Source: Pseudohaliea rubra DSM 19751 (GTDB lineage: Bacteria; Pseudomonadota; Gammaproteobacteria; Pseudomonadales; Halieaceae). Taken from it: a stretch of 63,812 bases of DNA. The stretch spans positions 1 to 63,812 of the forward strand of contig NZ_KN234758.1 of the NCBI RefSeq assembly GCF_000764025.1. Direction: 5' to 3'. Shown in pieces: positions 9,962 through 19,236 of the stretch; position 1 is the first letter of the stretch, and each line of letters begins with the position of its first letter. The position numbers and the translations under genes are program-made. The notes beneath the pieces are model-generated. The model saw nothing but the letters and a program-made list of their open reading frames with translations. It was not told the DNA's origin and did not search any database.

Positions 9962-10765
9962 TTGAAGGTGACGCTGGTCGCTCTTGCCGTGGCTGCATTG
10001 CTGGTGGCCGATCTCCGCTACAACCGCCTCGATGGCAGCCGTGCCGTACTCGACACGCTCCTCGCCCCGGTGTTCTGGGTGGCCGGCATTCCCGGTGCCA
10101 TCGGTGCCTGGCAGGACACGCACCTCCGTTCCCGTCAGACGCTCCTTGAGGACAACGCGCACCTGCGGCGGGAAAACCTTGTGCTCAAGGGCCGGCAGCA
10201 GCAGCTGGCCTCCCTGCAGGCAGACAATGCCCGACTGCGTTCGCTGCTCAACTCCACGGCGCTGCTGCGCGACGATGTGCTGGTGGCGGAGGTGGTCGGC
10301 GTCGCTCCGGACCCGGTGCGGCACCAGCTCATCCTCGACAAGGGCGACGATGCCAGCGTTTACCCGGGACAGCCGCTTATCGATGCGGGTGGGCTCATGG
10401 GGCAGGTCCTGGAGGTGAGCCGTTTCCATGCCCGGGTACTGCTGATCACCGATGCCACCCACTCGGTGCCCGTGCAGGTGAACCGCAATGGGGTGCGCGC
10501 CGTGGCGGAGGGCACGGGCTCTCTGGACCGGCTGGAGATTCACCACGTGGCGGCCACCACCGACATTGAGGAGGGCGACCTGCTGGTGACGTCGGGCCTT
10601 GGCCAGCGCTTCCCCATCGGTTACCCGGTGGCCACGGTCACCGCCATCGAGCGCGACCCGGGCCAGGCTTTCGCCCGCATTACCGCGCGGCCGACGGCGG
10701 CCCTCGACCGGGCGCGCCATGTTCTGCTGGTGTTCGCCCGGAACGAGCAGGAGGCGGGCGGCTGA
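9962..10765 (+). CDS. mreC: Rod-shape protein MreC (true start probably upstream)
   Basis: MreC is a bitopic periplasmic protein that links MreB and MreD to the PBP2/RodA synthase. A membrane segment (VTLVALAVAALLVA) is followed by a coiled coil (LEDNAHLRRENLVLKGRQQQ) and the beta-barrel MreC domain with VPVQVNRNGVRAVAEGTG. The first conventional start is TTG 9962, giving 267 residues. However, the same frame reads RPLFVKESHLGLK immediately upstream, closely matching the usual MreC N-terminus. The real start may therefore be the ATC codon at 9926, preceded by GGGA. The stop overlaps the mreD start. Confidence 0.9.
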   Translation: MKVTLVALAVAALLVADLRYNRLDGSRAVLDTLLAPVFWVAGIPGAIGAWQDTHLRSRQTLLEDNAHLRRENLVLKGRQQQLASLQADNARLRSLLNSTALLRDDVLVAEVVGVAPDPVRHQLILDKGDDASVYPGQPLIDAGGLMGQVLEVSRFHARVLLITDATHSVPVQVNRNGVRAVAEGTGSLDRLEIHHVAATTDIEEGDLLVTSGLGQRFPIGYPVATVTAIERDPGQAFARITARPTAALDRARHVLLVFARNEQEAGG

Positions 10766-11256
10766 TGGTGCCGGGGGAGGGGGCTTCGGGGTACTGGGTC
10801 ATTCTGGCCAGTTTTTTTGTTGCCTGTGTGCTCGCCGTGCTTCCCCTGGGGCCCTGGCTTGCCTGGCTGCGCCCCGAGTGGCTGCTGCTGGTGCTCACCT
10901 ACTGGGTTATCGCCCTGCCGCACCGGGTCGGTCTGGTGACCGCAGCGCTCGCCGGCCTGCTCATGGACGTGCTCGAGGGCGCCGTGCTTGGTCAGAATGT
11001 GCTCGCTCTTTCGCTTGCAGCGCTGCTGGCGCGGCTTCTTTACCAGCGCATGCGCGTGTTCTCCCTGGCGCAGCAGGCGCTCACCGTCTTCCTCATCGTC
11101 GGGCTGCATCAGCTCGTATGCCAGTGGATCCAGAACCTCGAGGGCGCCGGTGCGCGCTCTTTCCTGTTCCTGCTCCCGGCGGTAACCAGCGCTCTGCTCT
11201 GGCCAGTGGTGCGGCTGGTGCTGCGCGCTGCGAGGCGTTACTACTATGTCCATTGA
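10765..11256 (+). CDS. mreD: Rod-shape inner-membrane protein MreD
   Basis: MreD is the integral membrane partner of MreC in the elongasome. The 163-residue product is highly hydrophobic, with about five membrane segments (for example [17 protein letters not shown] and [16 protein letters not shown]). The PEW...[13 protein letters not shown] and [15 protein letters not shown] stretches are typical for the family. The ATG overlaps the mreC stop (TGATG), and the 3' end overlaps the maf start by 11 bases, so the operon is tightly coupled. Confidence 0.92.
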   Translation: MVPGEGASGYWVILASFFVACVLAVLPLGPWLAWLRPEWLLLVLTYWVIALPHRVGLVTAALAGLLMDVLEGAVLGQNVLALSLAALLARLLYQRMRVFSLAQQALTVFLIVGLHQLVCQWIQNLEGAGARSFLFLLPAVTSALLWPVVRLVLRAARRYYYVH

Positions 11257-11830
11257 ACCTTTGGTGCTGGCCTCCCAAAGCCCCCGGCGGCGGGAGCTGC
11301 TGGCGCTGCTCGGGCTGCCCTTTCGCGTGCAGCCGGCAGCGGTGGACGAGACGCCCCTGCCCGGCGAGGCGCCGGCGGCCTACGTGGCGCGCACTGCGGC
11401 GGCCAAGGCCCGGGCCATTGACGGTCCGGCGGTGCTGGCGGCGGACACGGCGGTAGTCCTCGAGGACACCATCCTCGGCAAGCCCCGGGACCGGGACGAC
11501 GGCCAGGCCATGCTCCGACGCCTGTCCGGCCGCGAGCACAGTGTGCTCACGGCCGTTGTGCTCTGCCGTGGCGGGCAGACCTGGGCGGTGACGGTGCGCA
11601 CCGCGGTCACCTTCGACCGCCTGGACGATGCCCGCATCCACGCCTACCTCGCCACGGAGGAGCCCTGGGACAAGGCCGGCGGCTATGGCATCCAGGGCCG
11701 GGCCGGGGCTTTCGTGCGCAGCCTGACCGGCAGCTACAGCAACGTGGTCGGCCTGCCGCTGGTGGAGACCCGGGAGCTGCTGCTGACCGCCGGTCTCCTC
11801 GCCGGCCCCGACGCAGGTACGGCCTCATGA
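11246..11830 (+). CDS. maf: Maf-family nucleotide pyrophosphatase (YhdE type)
   Basis: Maf proteins hydrolyse non-canonical or pyrimidine nucleoside triphosphates to monophosphates; the YhdE type acts on dTTP/UTP and modified forms. The 194-residue product has the N-terminal [12 protein letters not shown] loop, [11 protein letters not shown], the catalytic [16 protein letters not shown] segment, [12 protein letters not shown] and [12 protein letters not shown]. The genomic slot, between mreD and rng, is the same as for yhdE in enterobacteria, which supports the subfamily call. Substrate preference is inferred, not visible. Confidence 0.9.
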   Translation: MSIEPLVLASQSPRRRELLALLGLPFRVQPAAVDETPLPGEAPAAYVARTAAAKARAIDGPAVLAADTAVVLEDTILGKPRDRDDGQAMLRRLSGREHSVLTAVVLCRGGQTWAVTVRTAVTFDRLDDARIHAYLATEEPWDKAGGYGIQGRAGAFVRSLTGSYSNVVGLPLVETRELLLTAGLLAGPDAGTAS

Positions 11831-13281
11831 GCGAGGAGATCCTGGTCAATGTCACGCCCATGGAGACGCGGGTCGCGGTGGTAGAGAACGGTGCCACCCA
11901 GGACATCCACATCGAGCGCAGCGCGAGCCGTGGCACCGTCAGTAACATCTACGCCGGTCGTATCAGCCGGGTGCTCCCGGGCATGCAGGCGGCCTTCGTG
12001 GATATCGGCCAGGCCCGCAACGCCTTCCTTCACGTCTCCGATATCATCGGCAGCGTCGATGCCAGTGAGCGCATTGCCGACCATCTGCGCGAGGGCCAGG
12101 CCGTCACCGTCCAGGTCACCAAGGATCCTCTCGGCAGCAAGGGTGCGCGGGTGACCTCGCAGCTCTCGATCGCCTCCCGCTACCTTGTCTACATGCCGCA
12201 GACCCAGCATGTGGGCGTATCGCAGCGCATCGACGATGACGAAGAGCGTTCCCGGCTGCAGGAAGTGCTTGCCAATGCGCTGGAGGCGGAGGAAATGGAT
12301 GAGGCCGGGGGCTTTATCCTGCGCACAGCCGCCGAGGGCGCGGGCCCGGCGGAGATCGCCCAGGACCTGCGCTTCCTGAAGCGGCTCTGGGCCGCCGTCT
12401 CCCGGCGCGCGGCCGCGGCCCGCGAGCCGCAGCTGCTCTACGAGGACCTGCCGCTGCATCTGCGCACTGTCCGCGACCTCGCCCGGCCGGGGGTTGAACG
12501 CATCCGTATCGACAGCCGCGAGAACTATGAGGCGCTCAAGGGCTTCTGCGGCGAATACATGCCCGAGGTCGCCGATCTCCTCGAGTGCTACAGCGGCGAG
12601 CGGCCCCTCTTTGACATCCATGGCATCGAGGAGGACATCCAGCGGTCTCTGAGCCGCAGCGTCGCTCTCAAGTCCGGGGGCTACCTGGTCATCGACCAGA
12701 CCGAGGCCATGACCACCATCGACGTGAACACGGGCTCCTTCGTCGGCCGGCGCAACCACGAGGAAACGGTGTTCAAGACCAACCTCGAGGCGGCGACGAC
12801 CCTGGCCCGGCAGCTGCGACTGCGCAACCTCGGCGGCATCATCATCGTCGACTTTATCGACATGCGGGATCCGGAGCACCGGCGTCAGGTACACCGAACC
12901 CTGGAAAAAGCCATGGCGCGGGACCCGGCCCGCAACAAGATTACCGGTGTGTCCGAGCTCGGCCTGGTAGAAATGACCCGCAAGCGCACGCGGGAGTCCC
13001 TCGAGCAGCTTCTCTGCGGGACCTGCCCGGTCTGCGACGGCCGCGGCGTGCTGAAGACCGCGGAGACGGTCTGTTACGAGATATTTCGGGAAATCATGCG
13101 CGATGCCCGCGCCTATGAGAATGACAATCTCCTGGTGCTCGCCGGGCAGGGCGTGGTCGACCGGCTCGTCGACGAGGAGTCGGCGAACGTCGCTGACCTC
13201 GAGGCTTTCATCGGCAAGACCATCAGTTTCCGGGTAGAACCGGAGTACAGTCAGGAACAGTTCGATATCGTGCTGCTCTAA
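11827..13281 (+). CDS. rng: Ribonuclease G
   Basis: RNase G is the shorter homologue of RNase E; it matures the 5' end of 16S rRNA and degrades some mRNAs. The 484-residue protein begins [20 protein letters not shown], and has an S1 domain ([23 protein letters not shown]). The catalytic region shows [12 protein letters not shown] and [11 protein letters not shown], supplying the metal-binding aspartates. [12 protein letters not shown] is the Zn-link. There is no long C-terminal scaffold as in RNase E. The ATG overlaps the maf stop. Confidence 0.95.
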   Translation: MSEEILVNVTPMETRVAVVENGATQDIHIERSASRGTVSNIYAGRISRVLPGMQAAFVDIGQARNAFLHVSDIIGSVDASERIADHLREGQAVTVQVTKDPLGSKGARVTSQLSIASRYLVYMPQTQHVGVSQRIDDDEERSRLQEVLANALEAEEMDEAGGFILRTAAEGAGPAEIAQDLRFLKRLWAAVSRRAAAAREPQLLYEDLPLHLRTVRDLARPGVERIRIDSRENYEALKGFCGEYMPEVADLLECYSGERPLFDIHGIEEDIQRSLSRSVALKSGGYLVIDQTEAMTTIDVNTGSFVGRRNHEETVFKTNLEAATTLARQLRLRNLGGIIIVDFIDMRDPEHRRQVHRTLEKAMARDPARNKITGVSELGLVEMTRKRTRESLEQLLCGTCPVCDGRGVLKTAETVCYEIFREIMRDARAYENDNLLVLAGQGVVDRLVDEESANVADLEAFIGKTISFRVEPEYSQEQFDIVLL

Positions 13282-13287
13282 CCCTTC

Positions 13288-16200
13288 GTGAAAGCAGACG
13301 CCTACTCGCCCTTCCATTTTCTTGCCGGCACGCTCTGGCGCCTGCTTGTGGCCGGCGTGGTGCTCCTCGCCGTCTATGTCGCCTCGGGGCGCGTGCTCAT
13401 GAGCAACGTGACGGCGCTGCAGCCTCAGCTGCTGTCGGCCCTCAACGAGCGCCTGCCTTTTACCCTGAGCGCGTCTTCCGTGAGCGGGCGTATGGAGGCC
13501 TTTTCTCCGGAGCTGGTCTTTACGGATCTGCGCCTGGCCTTTCCCGGCGAGGCCATCGAGCCGGTGCAGCTGGCCCGCGGCAGCCTGCGCCTGGCACCGC
13601 TGCGCAGCCTGCTGACGCAGAGCCCCCAGGCGAGCTTTGTGACCCTGAGCGGCCTCTCCGTGGCGCTGGATCAGGACGAAGCGGGGCGCCTGCGGCTGCG
13701 TGGCTTCGGCGTACCTGGTGACGATGGCGGCCTGCGCGACTGGCTGGCAGCCTTTCTGCCCCGGATCCGGGCCCTCACGCTGGAGGATAACGCGGTTTTC
13801 CTGCACCGGCAGGATACGCCTCCCCGTCGCGCGCAGCTCGATCTCACCCTCAAGCGCAGCGGCAGCGCCCGCACCCTCGATGCGCGCATCGCGACGGCGT
13901 CGGGTAATGAGGCTACGCTGCATGCCGACGGCATCGGCAATCCCCTGCTGCCGGCGAGCTGGCGCGGCGATGTGTACCTTGCGGTGGAGGCCGAGCGCCT
14001 CGAGCGCCTCTTCGATTGGCTGCCGGTTGCCGTGCCGGTGCGGGCAGCAGGTCGTGCCGGCGTGCAGCTCTGGCTGCAGCGCGCCGGGGGTCGTTCAGAC
14101 CTCAGGCTGTCCCTGGCTGGAAGCAACCTGCTCCTGGAGGGCAGCGACCGCGGCTGGCGCGTCCCCCTGGCGTCCATGGCCATGGACGCGGCCCTGGTGG
14201 AGGGCCAGGACGGCTGGTCGCTGCACGCTTCAGACCTCTCCCTGGCCCAGGGCGGGCGCCGCTGGCTTCTGCCCCGGGCCCAGTTTGACCTCCGTGGCGA
14301 TTCGCTGCGTGTGCGCAGCGGGAAGTTTCGCCTCGACGGTATCGACAGCTTTCTGGCCAGCCTGCCGAGCATGCCGCCGCGGCTCGCCGATGCGCTGACG
14401 GTCCTTGCCCCCCGCGGCGATGTGCGTGCCCTGGAGCTGAGCCTCGATGACCTGCGCGCTCCCGGTCGAGCCTGGGCGCTGATCGCCCGTGTGGATGATC
14501 TCGCGGTCGAGTCCTGGCGGGGAGCACCGGGTACCGCCGGCGCCGATGCCTTTGTGAAGCTTCACCCCGGGGGCGGCAGCGTGCGCATCGACAGCGAAGG
14601 CCTCGTGCTGACCTTCCCCAAGGTCTACCGCGAGCCCCTGGCCTACGAAACAGTTCACGGTGATCTGACGTTAAACTGGGATACGGAACAGCTTTGGATC
14701 CGCTCGGATCTGCTAGAGGCCCGGGGCGAGGAGGGCAGGGCGCGGGCGCTGCTCGGGCTGCACATCCCCTTTACGCGGACTACCGTTGGACCGGCCATGG
14801 CGCTGCTGGTCGGTCTCGATGAGAGCCGCGCCCGCTATCGCGACAAGTACCTGCCCTATCGACTGCCGGAGAATCTCCGGCGCTGGCTGGCCGATGCGAT
14901 CGGTCCCGGGCGTATCGCCAGCGGGGGCTTTGCCTGGCGGGGCAGCCTGCGCCGGCGCAACTTTGATCACCTCACGGTGCAGCTCCACCTCGATGTCGAG
15001 GACGCCACCGTGGCTTTCGACCCGGCCTGGCCGCCGCTTGAGAACCTTACCGGGCGACTGCTCATCGACGACAGGCGGGTGAGTGTCTGGAGCGAGCGCG
15101 GCGAGGTCGGCGGCAACCGGGTCGAGCGGCTCTCGGCGGAAACCTGGCGCGGAGGGAAAGGCGAGCGCGTCCTCGCCGTGGCCGCAACGGTCGCCGGCGA
15201 CGCGGGAGACGGCCTGGCAGTGCTGAAAGCCTCGCCCCTCGCCGCGCTCAGCGGTGACGTGATCGAGCGCTGGTCCGCACAGGGCCCGGTGCGGACAGAG
15301 CTTGCGCTCCGGCTGCCGCTGGACGGGCGCAGCGAACCCGTGATCGCCGTCGACGTGAGCGCAGCGGACGCTCTGTTGCAGGTTCAACCGGGAGGGCTGG
15401 TCTTTGAGGACATCGCCGGCCGGGTGCGCTACGCGAGCGGCAGCGGTTTTGCCAGTGACGATCTTGCCGGTACGCTGTGGGGCAGCCCGGTCAGCGCGGG
15501 CCTCTCCCAGGACAGCGCGCAAGCACCCCTGGTTCTGCGTTTCGCCGGCAAGGGCCTGCCCACAACGTCGCTCTTCGACTGGCTTCAGCTGCCCGCCCCG
15601 ACGCTGGCCACCGGCAGCGCCGACGCGTTCGGTGAGCTCTTCCTGCGCCGCGGCGAGCCTGCCCGGCTGACCCTGGCCAGCGATCTTAACGGCGTGGCCC
15701 TGGCCCTGCCGGCACCCTGGGGCAAGGCAGCGGATGCGCCGCGCTCCCTCGCCCTGGACCTGACCCTGGCCCGCGATCGCGTGGCGATCGAGCTGGCCCT
15801 TGGCGAGCGCCTCGCCGGGCGCCTTGCCCTCGCCGACGGCACCCTGGTGGATGGCAACCTGCGTCTGGAGGCCGATTGGCTGCAGGGCTCCCTGGACCTC
15901 GGCGGCCCGGTGCCGCTGCTGCTGCTGGACTACCTTGATCTTGAGGGTCTGCCCGAGCCGGAGGGCGAGGAGGGCCTCGACGTGGACTTCGACGCCGTCT
16001 ATCGCGCGCTGCGTCCCGTGAGTATCGATATTCTCGAGCTGCGCCGCGACGGAGAGCGCCTCGGGCACCTGGCCTTTGAACTGGACCGGGACGCCGGGGC
16101 TCTGATCGCCCGCGGGGTCCGTGGCGAACTCCTGGGCGTCCGTAGCCTGAGCGAGGAGGGCGGTGTACTGCGCTGGGCCGGGGGAGAAGGCGCCGCAGGG

Positions 16201-16971
16201 GAATCACAGTTTGCCATTGACCTCGGTTTTGACGACCTCGGGCAGGTTCTTGTCGGACTCGGCTATGCGCCGACACTGGTGACCGAGGGCGGCAGCGCCA
16301 GCGCGGACCTGCGCTGGCCCGGCGCGCCGGCAGCGCTCGCCCTGGCGGATCTCGAGGGCAGCGTTGTCGTGGAGGCCCGGGACGGCCGGCTTCTCGATGC
16401 AAAGGGTTCCGCCGGGGCCCTGAAGGTACTCTCCCTCCTGAATCTCGCCGAGATACTCCGGGGCCTCAGCCTGGCGCATATGTTCGAATCCGGTATCCCC
16501 TTCGATCGTGCCCGCAGCGAGTTCCTGTTTCGCGGCGGGAAGGTGGAGCTGCCGGCACTTACACTCCGCGGCTCGGCGAGCGCCTTCGAATTCAGCGGGG
16601 TCACCGATCTTTCGACGATTGAGGGCGAACTCGTGGTAACGCTGCCGGTAGCGAACAATCTGCCCTGGGTCGCGGCGCTGGCCGGCGGGCTGCCCGTGGC
16701 GGCCGGCGTTTACGTGGTGAGCAAAGTCTTCGAGAAACAGGTCAAGCGCATGTCCAGCGGCGTTTACGAAGTGGCCGGGCCCCTCGGCAGTCCCTCGGTG
16801 CGCCTGCGGCGGATCTTCGACGACAACGCCAGTATCCCCGTAGACCCGAACGGTGAGCGGGTAGTCGACCCGAAGGCACCGTCGTCGGCCGGGAGCGGAG
16901 AGGCAGAGGACGCCGCGGCGCCGGCGGACGCTAGCGCGCCGGCGGAGGATGGCGCTTCAGCCGGGCGCTGA
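13288..16971 (+). CDS. yhdP: YhdP-family AsmA-like envelope protein
   Basis: YhdP is a very large inner-membrane-anchored periplasmic protein of the AsmA-like group, implicated with TamB and YdbH in phospholipid transport to the outer membrane. The 1227-residue product has one N-terminal membrane segment (LLVAGVVLLAVYVASGRVL) and a long beta-rich region. The C-terminal domain contains LLNLAEILRGL and GIPFDRARSEFLFRGGK, followed by a hydrophobic LPVAAGVYVVSKVFEKQ. The tail is rich in Ala, Glu and Asp. GTG 13288 is six bases after rng. The 3' end overlaps the convergent darP gene by 15 bases. Confidence 0.9.
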   Translation: MKADAYSPFHFLAGTLWRLLVAGVVLLAVYVASGRVLMSNVTALQPQLLSALNERLPFTLSASSVSGRMEAFSPELVFTDLRLAFPGEAIEPVQLARGSLRLAPLRSLLTQSPQASFVTLSGLSVALDQDEAGRLRLRGFGVPGDDGGLRDWLAAFLPRIRALTLEDNAVFLHRQDTPPRRAQLDLTLKRSGSARTLDARIATASGNEATLHADGIGNPLLPASWRGDVYLAVEAERLERLFDWLPVAVPVRAAGRAGVQLWLQRAGGRSDLRLSLAGSNLLLEGSDRGWRVPLASMAMDAALVEGQDGWSLHASDLSLAQGGRRWLLPRAQFDLRGDSLRVRSGKFRLDGIDSFLASLPSMPPRLADALTVLAPRGDVRALELSLDDLRAPGRAWALIARVDDLAVESWRGAPGTAGADAFVKLHPGGGSVRIDSEGLVLTFPKVYREPLAYETVHGDLTLNWDTEQLWIRSDLLEARGEEGRARALLGLHIPFTRTTVGPAMALLVGLDESRARYRDKYLPYRLPENLRRWLADAIGPGRIASGGFAWRGSLRRRNFDHLTVQLHLDVEDATVAFDPAWPPLENLTGRLLIDDRRVSVWSERGEVGGNRVERLSAETWRGGKGERVLAVAATVAGDAGDGLAVLKASPLAALSGDVIERWSAQGPVRTELALRLPLDGRSEPVIAVDVSAADALLQVQPGGLVFEDIAGRVRYASGSGFASDDLAGTLWGSPVSAGLSQDSAQAPLVLRFAGKGLPTTSLFDWLQLPAPTLATGSADAFGELFLRRGEPARLTLASDLNGVALALPAPWGKAADAPRSLALDLTLARDRVAIELALGERLAGRLALADGTLVDGNLRLEADWLQGSLDLGGPVPLLLLDYLDLEGLPEPEGEEGLDVDFDAVYRALRPVSIDILELRRDGERLGHLAFELDRDAGALIARGVRGELLGVRSLSEEGGVLRWAGGEGAAGESQFAIDLGFDDLGQVLVGLGYAPTLVTEGGSASADLRWPGAPAALALADLEGSVVVEARDGRLLDAKGSAGALKVLSLLNLAEILRGLSLAHMFESGIPFDRARSEFLFRGGKVELPALTLRGSASAFEFSGVTDLSTIEGELVVTLPVANNLPWVAALAGGLPVAAGVYVVSKVFEKQVKRMSSGVYEVAGPLGSPSVRLRRIFDDNASIPVDPNGERVVDPKAPSSAGSGEAEDAAAPADASAPAEDGASAGR

Positions 16972-17493
16972 CTGGAGTTCGCGCAGATAGCGGAACAGCT
17001 TGCGGGCGGCGGCCGGGGGGCGCTGGGCTTCCTGCTCCCGGCGCGCCTGGCGCAGGAGCTGCCGCAGGTGCTGCCGGTCTGCTTCCGGGAAGCGCTCAAG
17101 CACTGCCGGCAGCCCGGCGTCACCGCGGTCGATCAGCGTGTCCCGGAGCGCCTCCAGCTCGTGATGCTGCGCGGCGTTTTCGGCGCGTTGCCGGTACAGC
17201 CCGTCCAGCCCCGCCTGCAGCGGCGCCGGGTCCACGGTGCGCATGAGTTTGCCGATGAACTGCAGATGCCGGCGTCGGGCGCTGCGGCTGGTGATGTTGC
17301 GCGACTCTGCGATGGCCTGCGCAAGAGCAGGGTCCTCGATGGGGATCGCCGCCAGCTCCCGCGGGCTCAGCGCGCAGAGCGCCTCGCCGAGGTTCTGCCG
17401 CGCGGTCATCTCGCGCTTGAGGGCACTCTTGCTGGGCGCCTCATCGGCGTCGTCCGGAGCGTCGTCCATGCTGTTGCGATCGTCGTTAACCAT
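16957..17493 (-). CDS. darP: DarP (YjgA), 50S-subunit assembly factor
   Basis: DarP associates with late 50S precursors and helps fold the peptidyl-transferase centre. The 178-residue product has the family features: an acidic N-terminus, SKSALKREMTARQNLGEAL, SARRRHLQFIGKLMRTVDP, LRDTLIDRGDAGLPAVLERFP and PPAAARKLFRYLRELQ. ATG 17493 directly follows the mgtE stop (17499-17501), so the two are probably co-transcribed. ATG 17469 would remove eight acidic residues and cannot be excluded. The 3' end overlaps yhdP in convergent orientation. Confidence 0.9.
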   Translation of the reverse strand: MVNDDRNSMDDAPDDADEAPSKSALKREMTARQNLGEALCALSPRELAAIPIEDPALAQAIAESRNITSRSARRRHLQFIGKLMRTVDPAPLQAGLDGLYRQRAENAAQHHELEALRDTLIDRGDAGLPAVLERFPEADRQHLRQLLRQARREQEAQRPPAAARKLFRYLRELQSAPG

Positions 17494-17498
17494 CGTTG

Positions 17499-18851
17499 TC
17501 AACCATAGAAAGCGGCTGCGAGCCCGAGGAAAGCCACAAAGCCGACCACATCGGTCACCGTGGTGAGCACCACGCCGCCGGCGAGAGCCGGGTCGATCCT
17601 GAGGCGCTGCAGCAGCAGCGGCAGCACCGCGCCGGAGAGGCCCGCGGTAATCAGGTTGATCACCATGGCCGCTGCGATGATGGCGCCGATGGCCGGGCTG
17701 TCGAACCAGAGCGCCGCCGCCGTGGCGACCACGACGGCCCAGAGCAGGCCGTTGATGATGCCGACATAGGCCTCGCGCAGGATCAGCCAGGAGCGGTTGC
17801 CACTGTTGATCTGTCCCAGGGCCATGGCCCGGACCAGGACCGTCACGCTCTGGGTCCCCGCAATACCGCCCATGGAGGCGACGATGGGCATGAGCACGGC
17901 GAGCGCAACGACCCGTTCTATCGTGTCCTGAAACTGGCTGATCACGGCGGCGGCCAGGAAGGCGGTCACCAGGTTGACGCCGAGCCACACGGTGCGCCGC
18001 CGCGCGGTGCGCAGCACCGGAGCGAAGGTGTCCTCGTCTTCGTCGAGGCCGGCGAGGGCCATGAGAGAGTGGTCGGCGTCTTCGCGGATCACGTCCACCA
18101 CGTCGTCGATGGTGATGCGCCCGAGGAGCCGACCGTCCTCGTCCACTACCGGGGCGCTGACCCAGTCGTTGCGCTCGAAAAGTCGCGCCACTTCGTCGTC
18201 GGGCATGTCCACCGGGAGCGCCTGCTGGCTGGTGAGCATGAGTTCACGCACGGAGTGTGAGGGGTCGGAGACGAGCAGGGTGCGCAGCGGCAGGAGGCCG
18301 ATGTAGCGGTCCTTGCGGGTGACGACGATCAGGTTGTCCGTTGCCTCGGGAATGCTCTCGTGGCGACGCAGGTAGCGCAGCACCACGTCCAGGGTCAGGT
18401 CGGCCCGGATCGTGATGGCGTCGGTGTTCATGAGGCCGCCGGCCGTGTCGTCGGCGTAGAAGATCACCTGCTCCAGCCGGGCGCGGTCCTGGTGATCCAT
18501 GGCCTCGAGGACTTCGAAGGTGACCTCGTCCGGCAGCTGCTGAAGGATATCAGCGACGTCGTCGTCGTCCAGCCCCTCGGTGAGTTGTGCCACCTGGGCG
18601 GGCTCGAGGGCGCTCAGGAATTCGAGCTGGAGTTCGTCACCGAGCTCGTTGAGGACCTCGCCCTGAAGGTCGTCGTCGATGAGCTGCCAGAGTACCTGCC
18701 GCGACCGCGGCGGGGATGACTCGAGGAGGTGCGCCGCGTCGGCCGGCTCCATCTTGCGGAGCATGCGGCTCACGTCGCCCAGAGTCCCCTGCTCGAGCGC
18801 CCGCGCGACCCGGTCGAGGGGCTTGTGGCTGTGTGGGTCGGCGCTGGTCAT
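17499..18851 (-). CDS. mgtE: Magnesium transporter MgtE
   Basis: MgtE is a Mg2+-selective channel gated by cytosolic Mg2+. The 450-residue protein has an N-terminal superhelical domain (MLRKMEPADAAHLLESSPP...), tandem CBS domains (around GGLMNTDAITIRADLTLDVVL and PVVDEDGRLLGRITIDDVVDVI), a connecting helix rich in acidic residues, and five C-terminal membrane segments. The pore signature MGGIAGTQSVTVLVRAMALG is present. ATG 18851 begins MTSADPHSHKP; an upstream in-frame extension of 23 codons looks like non-coding DNA. Only 100 bases separate it from the npr gene, and I see no M-box-like leader there. Confidence 0.94.
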   Translation of the reverse strand: MTSADPHSHKPLDRVARALEQGTLGDVSRMLRKMEPADAAHLLESSPPRSRQVLWQLIDDDLQGEVLNELGDELQLEFLSALEPAQVAQLTEGLDDDDVADILQQLPDEVTFEVLEAMDHQDRARLEQVIFYADDTAGGLMNTDAITIRADLTLDVVLRYLRRHESIPEATDNLIVVTRKDRYIGLLPLRTLLVSDPSHSVRELMLTSQQALPVDMPDDEVARLFERNDWVSAPVVDEDGRLLGRITIDDVVDVIREDADHSLMALAGLDEDEDTFAPVLRTARRRTVWLGVNLVTAFLAAAVISQFQDTIERVVALAVLMPIVASMGGIAGTQSVTVLVRAMALGQINSGNRSWLILREAYVGIINGLLWAVVVATAAALWFDSPAIGAIIAAAMVINLITAGLSGAVLPLLLQRLRIDPALAGGVVLTTVTDVVGFVAFLGLAAAFYG

Positions 18852-18951
18852 CGCGTCGCTCGGTTCGGGGTGAATGGGCGGGAACGCGGAAATTATCCGG
18901 TAAACACCGGACGACAACAACAGAGCCCCCCGTCGCCGGGGGCCGCCGGCG

Positions 18952-19236
18952 CTATTCCTCTTCCTCGAAACGGCTCTCGATCAGTGCGCAGAGCGCGCCC
19001 AGGGCCGCTTCGGCGTCGTCGCCCTCGGCCTCGAGCACCAGGGCCGTGCCCTTGCCGGCGGCCAGCATCATGACGGCCATGATGCTCTTGCCATCGACCA
19101 GCTCGGCGCTGTCACCGACGCGGCCGGTGCGGACCCGGGCGGAGTAGGCTGCGGCGCAGCTGACGAACTTCGACGCGGCCCGGGCATGGAGCCCGAGCTT
19201 GTTGATGATGGTGATCTCGCACCGCGCCAGCGCCAT
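18952..19236 (-). CDS. ptsO: HPr-like phosphocarrier of the nitrogen PTS (NPr)
   Basis: NPr carries phosphate from EI-Ntr (PtsP) to EIIA-Ntr (PtsN). The 94-residue protein has the phosphorylated histidine in KLGLHARAA (His17) and the conserved serine in DGKSIMAVMML (Ser51), with a C-terminal acidic tail. Its place at the end of rpoN-hpf-ptsN-rapZ identifies it as the nitrogen-branch paralogue rather than the sugar-PTS HPr. The gene starts one base after rapZ ends. PtsP is not in this window. Confidence 0.92.
   Translation of the reverse strand: MALARCEITIINKLGLHARAASKFVSCAAAYSARVRTGRVGDSAELVDGKSIMAVMMLAAGKGTALVLEAEGDDAEAALGALCALIESRFEEEE

Noticed and set aside
18852-18951. An M-box magnesium riboswitch ahead of mgtE.
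   Set aside because: The gap is only 100 bases, too short for an M-box, and no conserved core was recognised.
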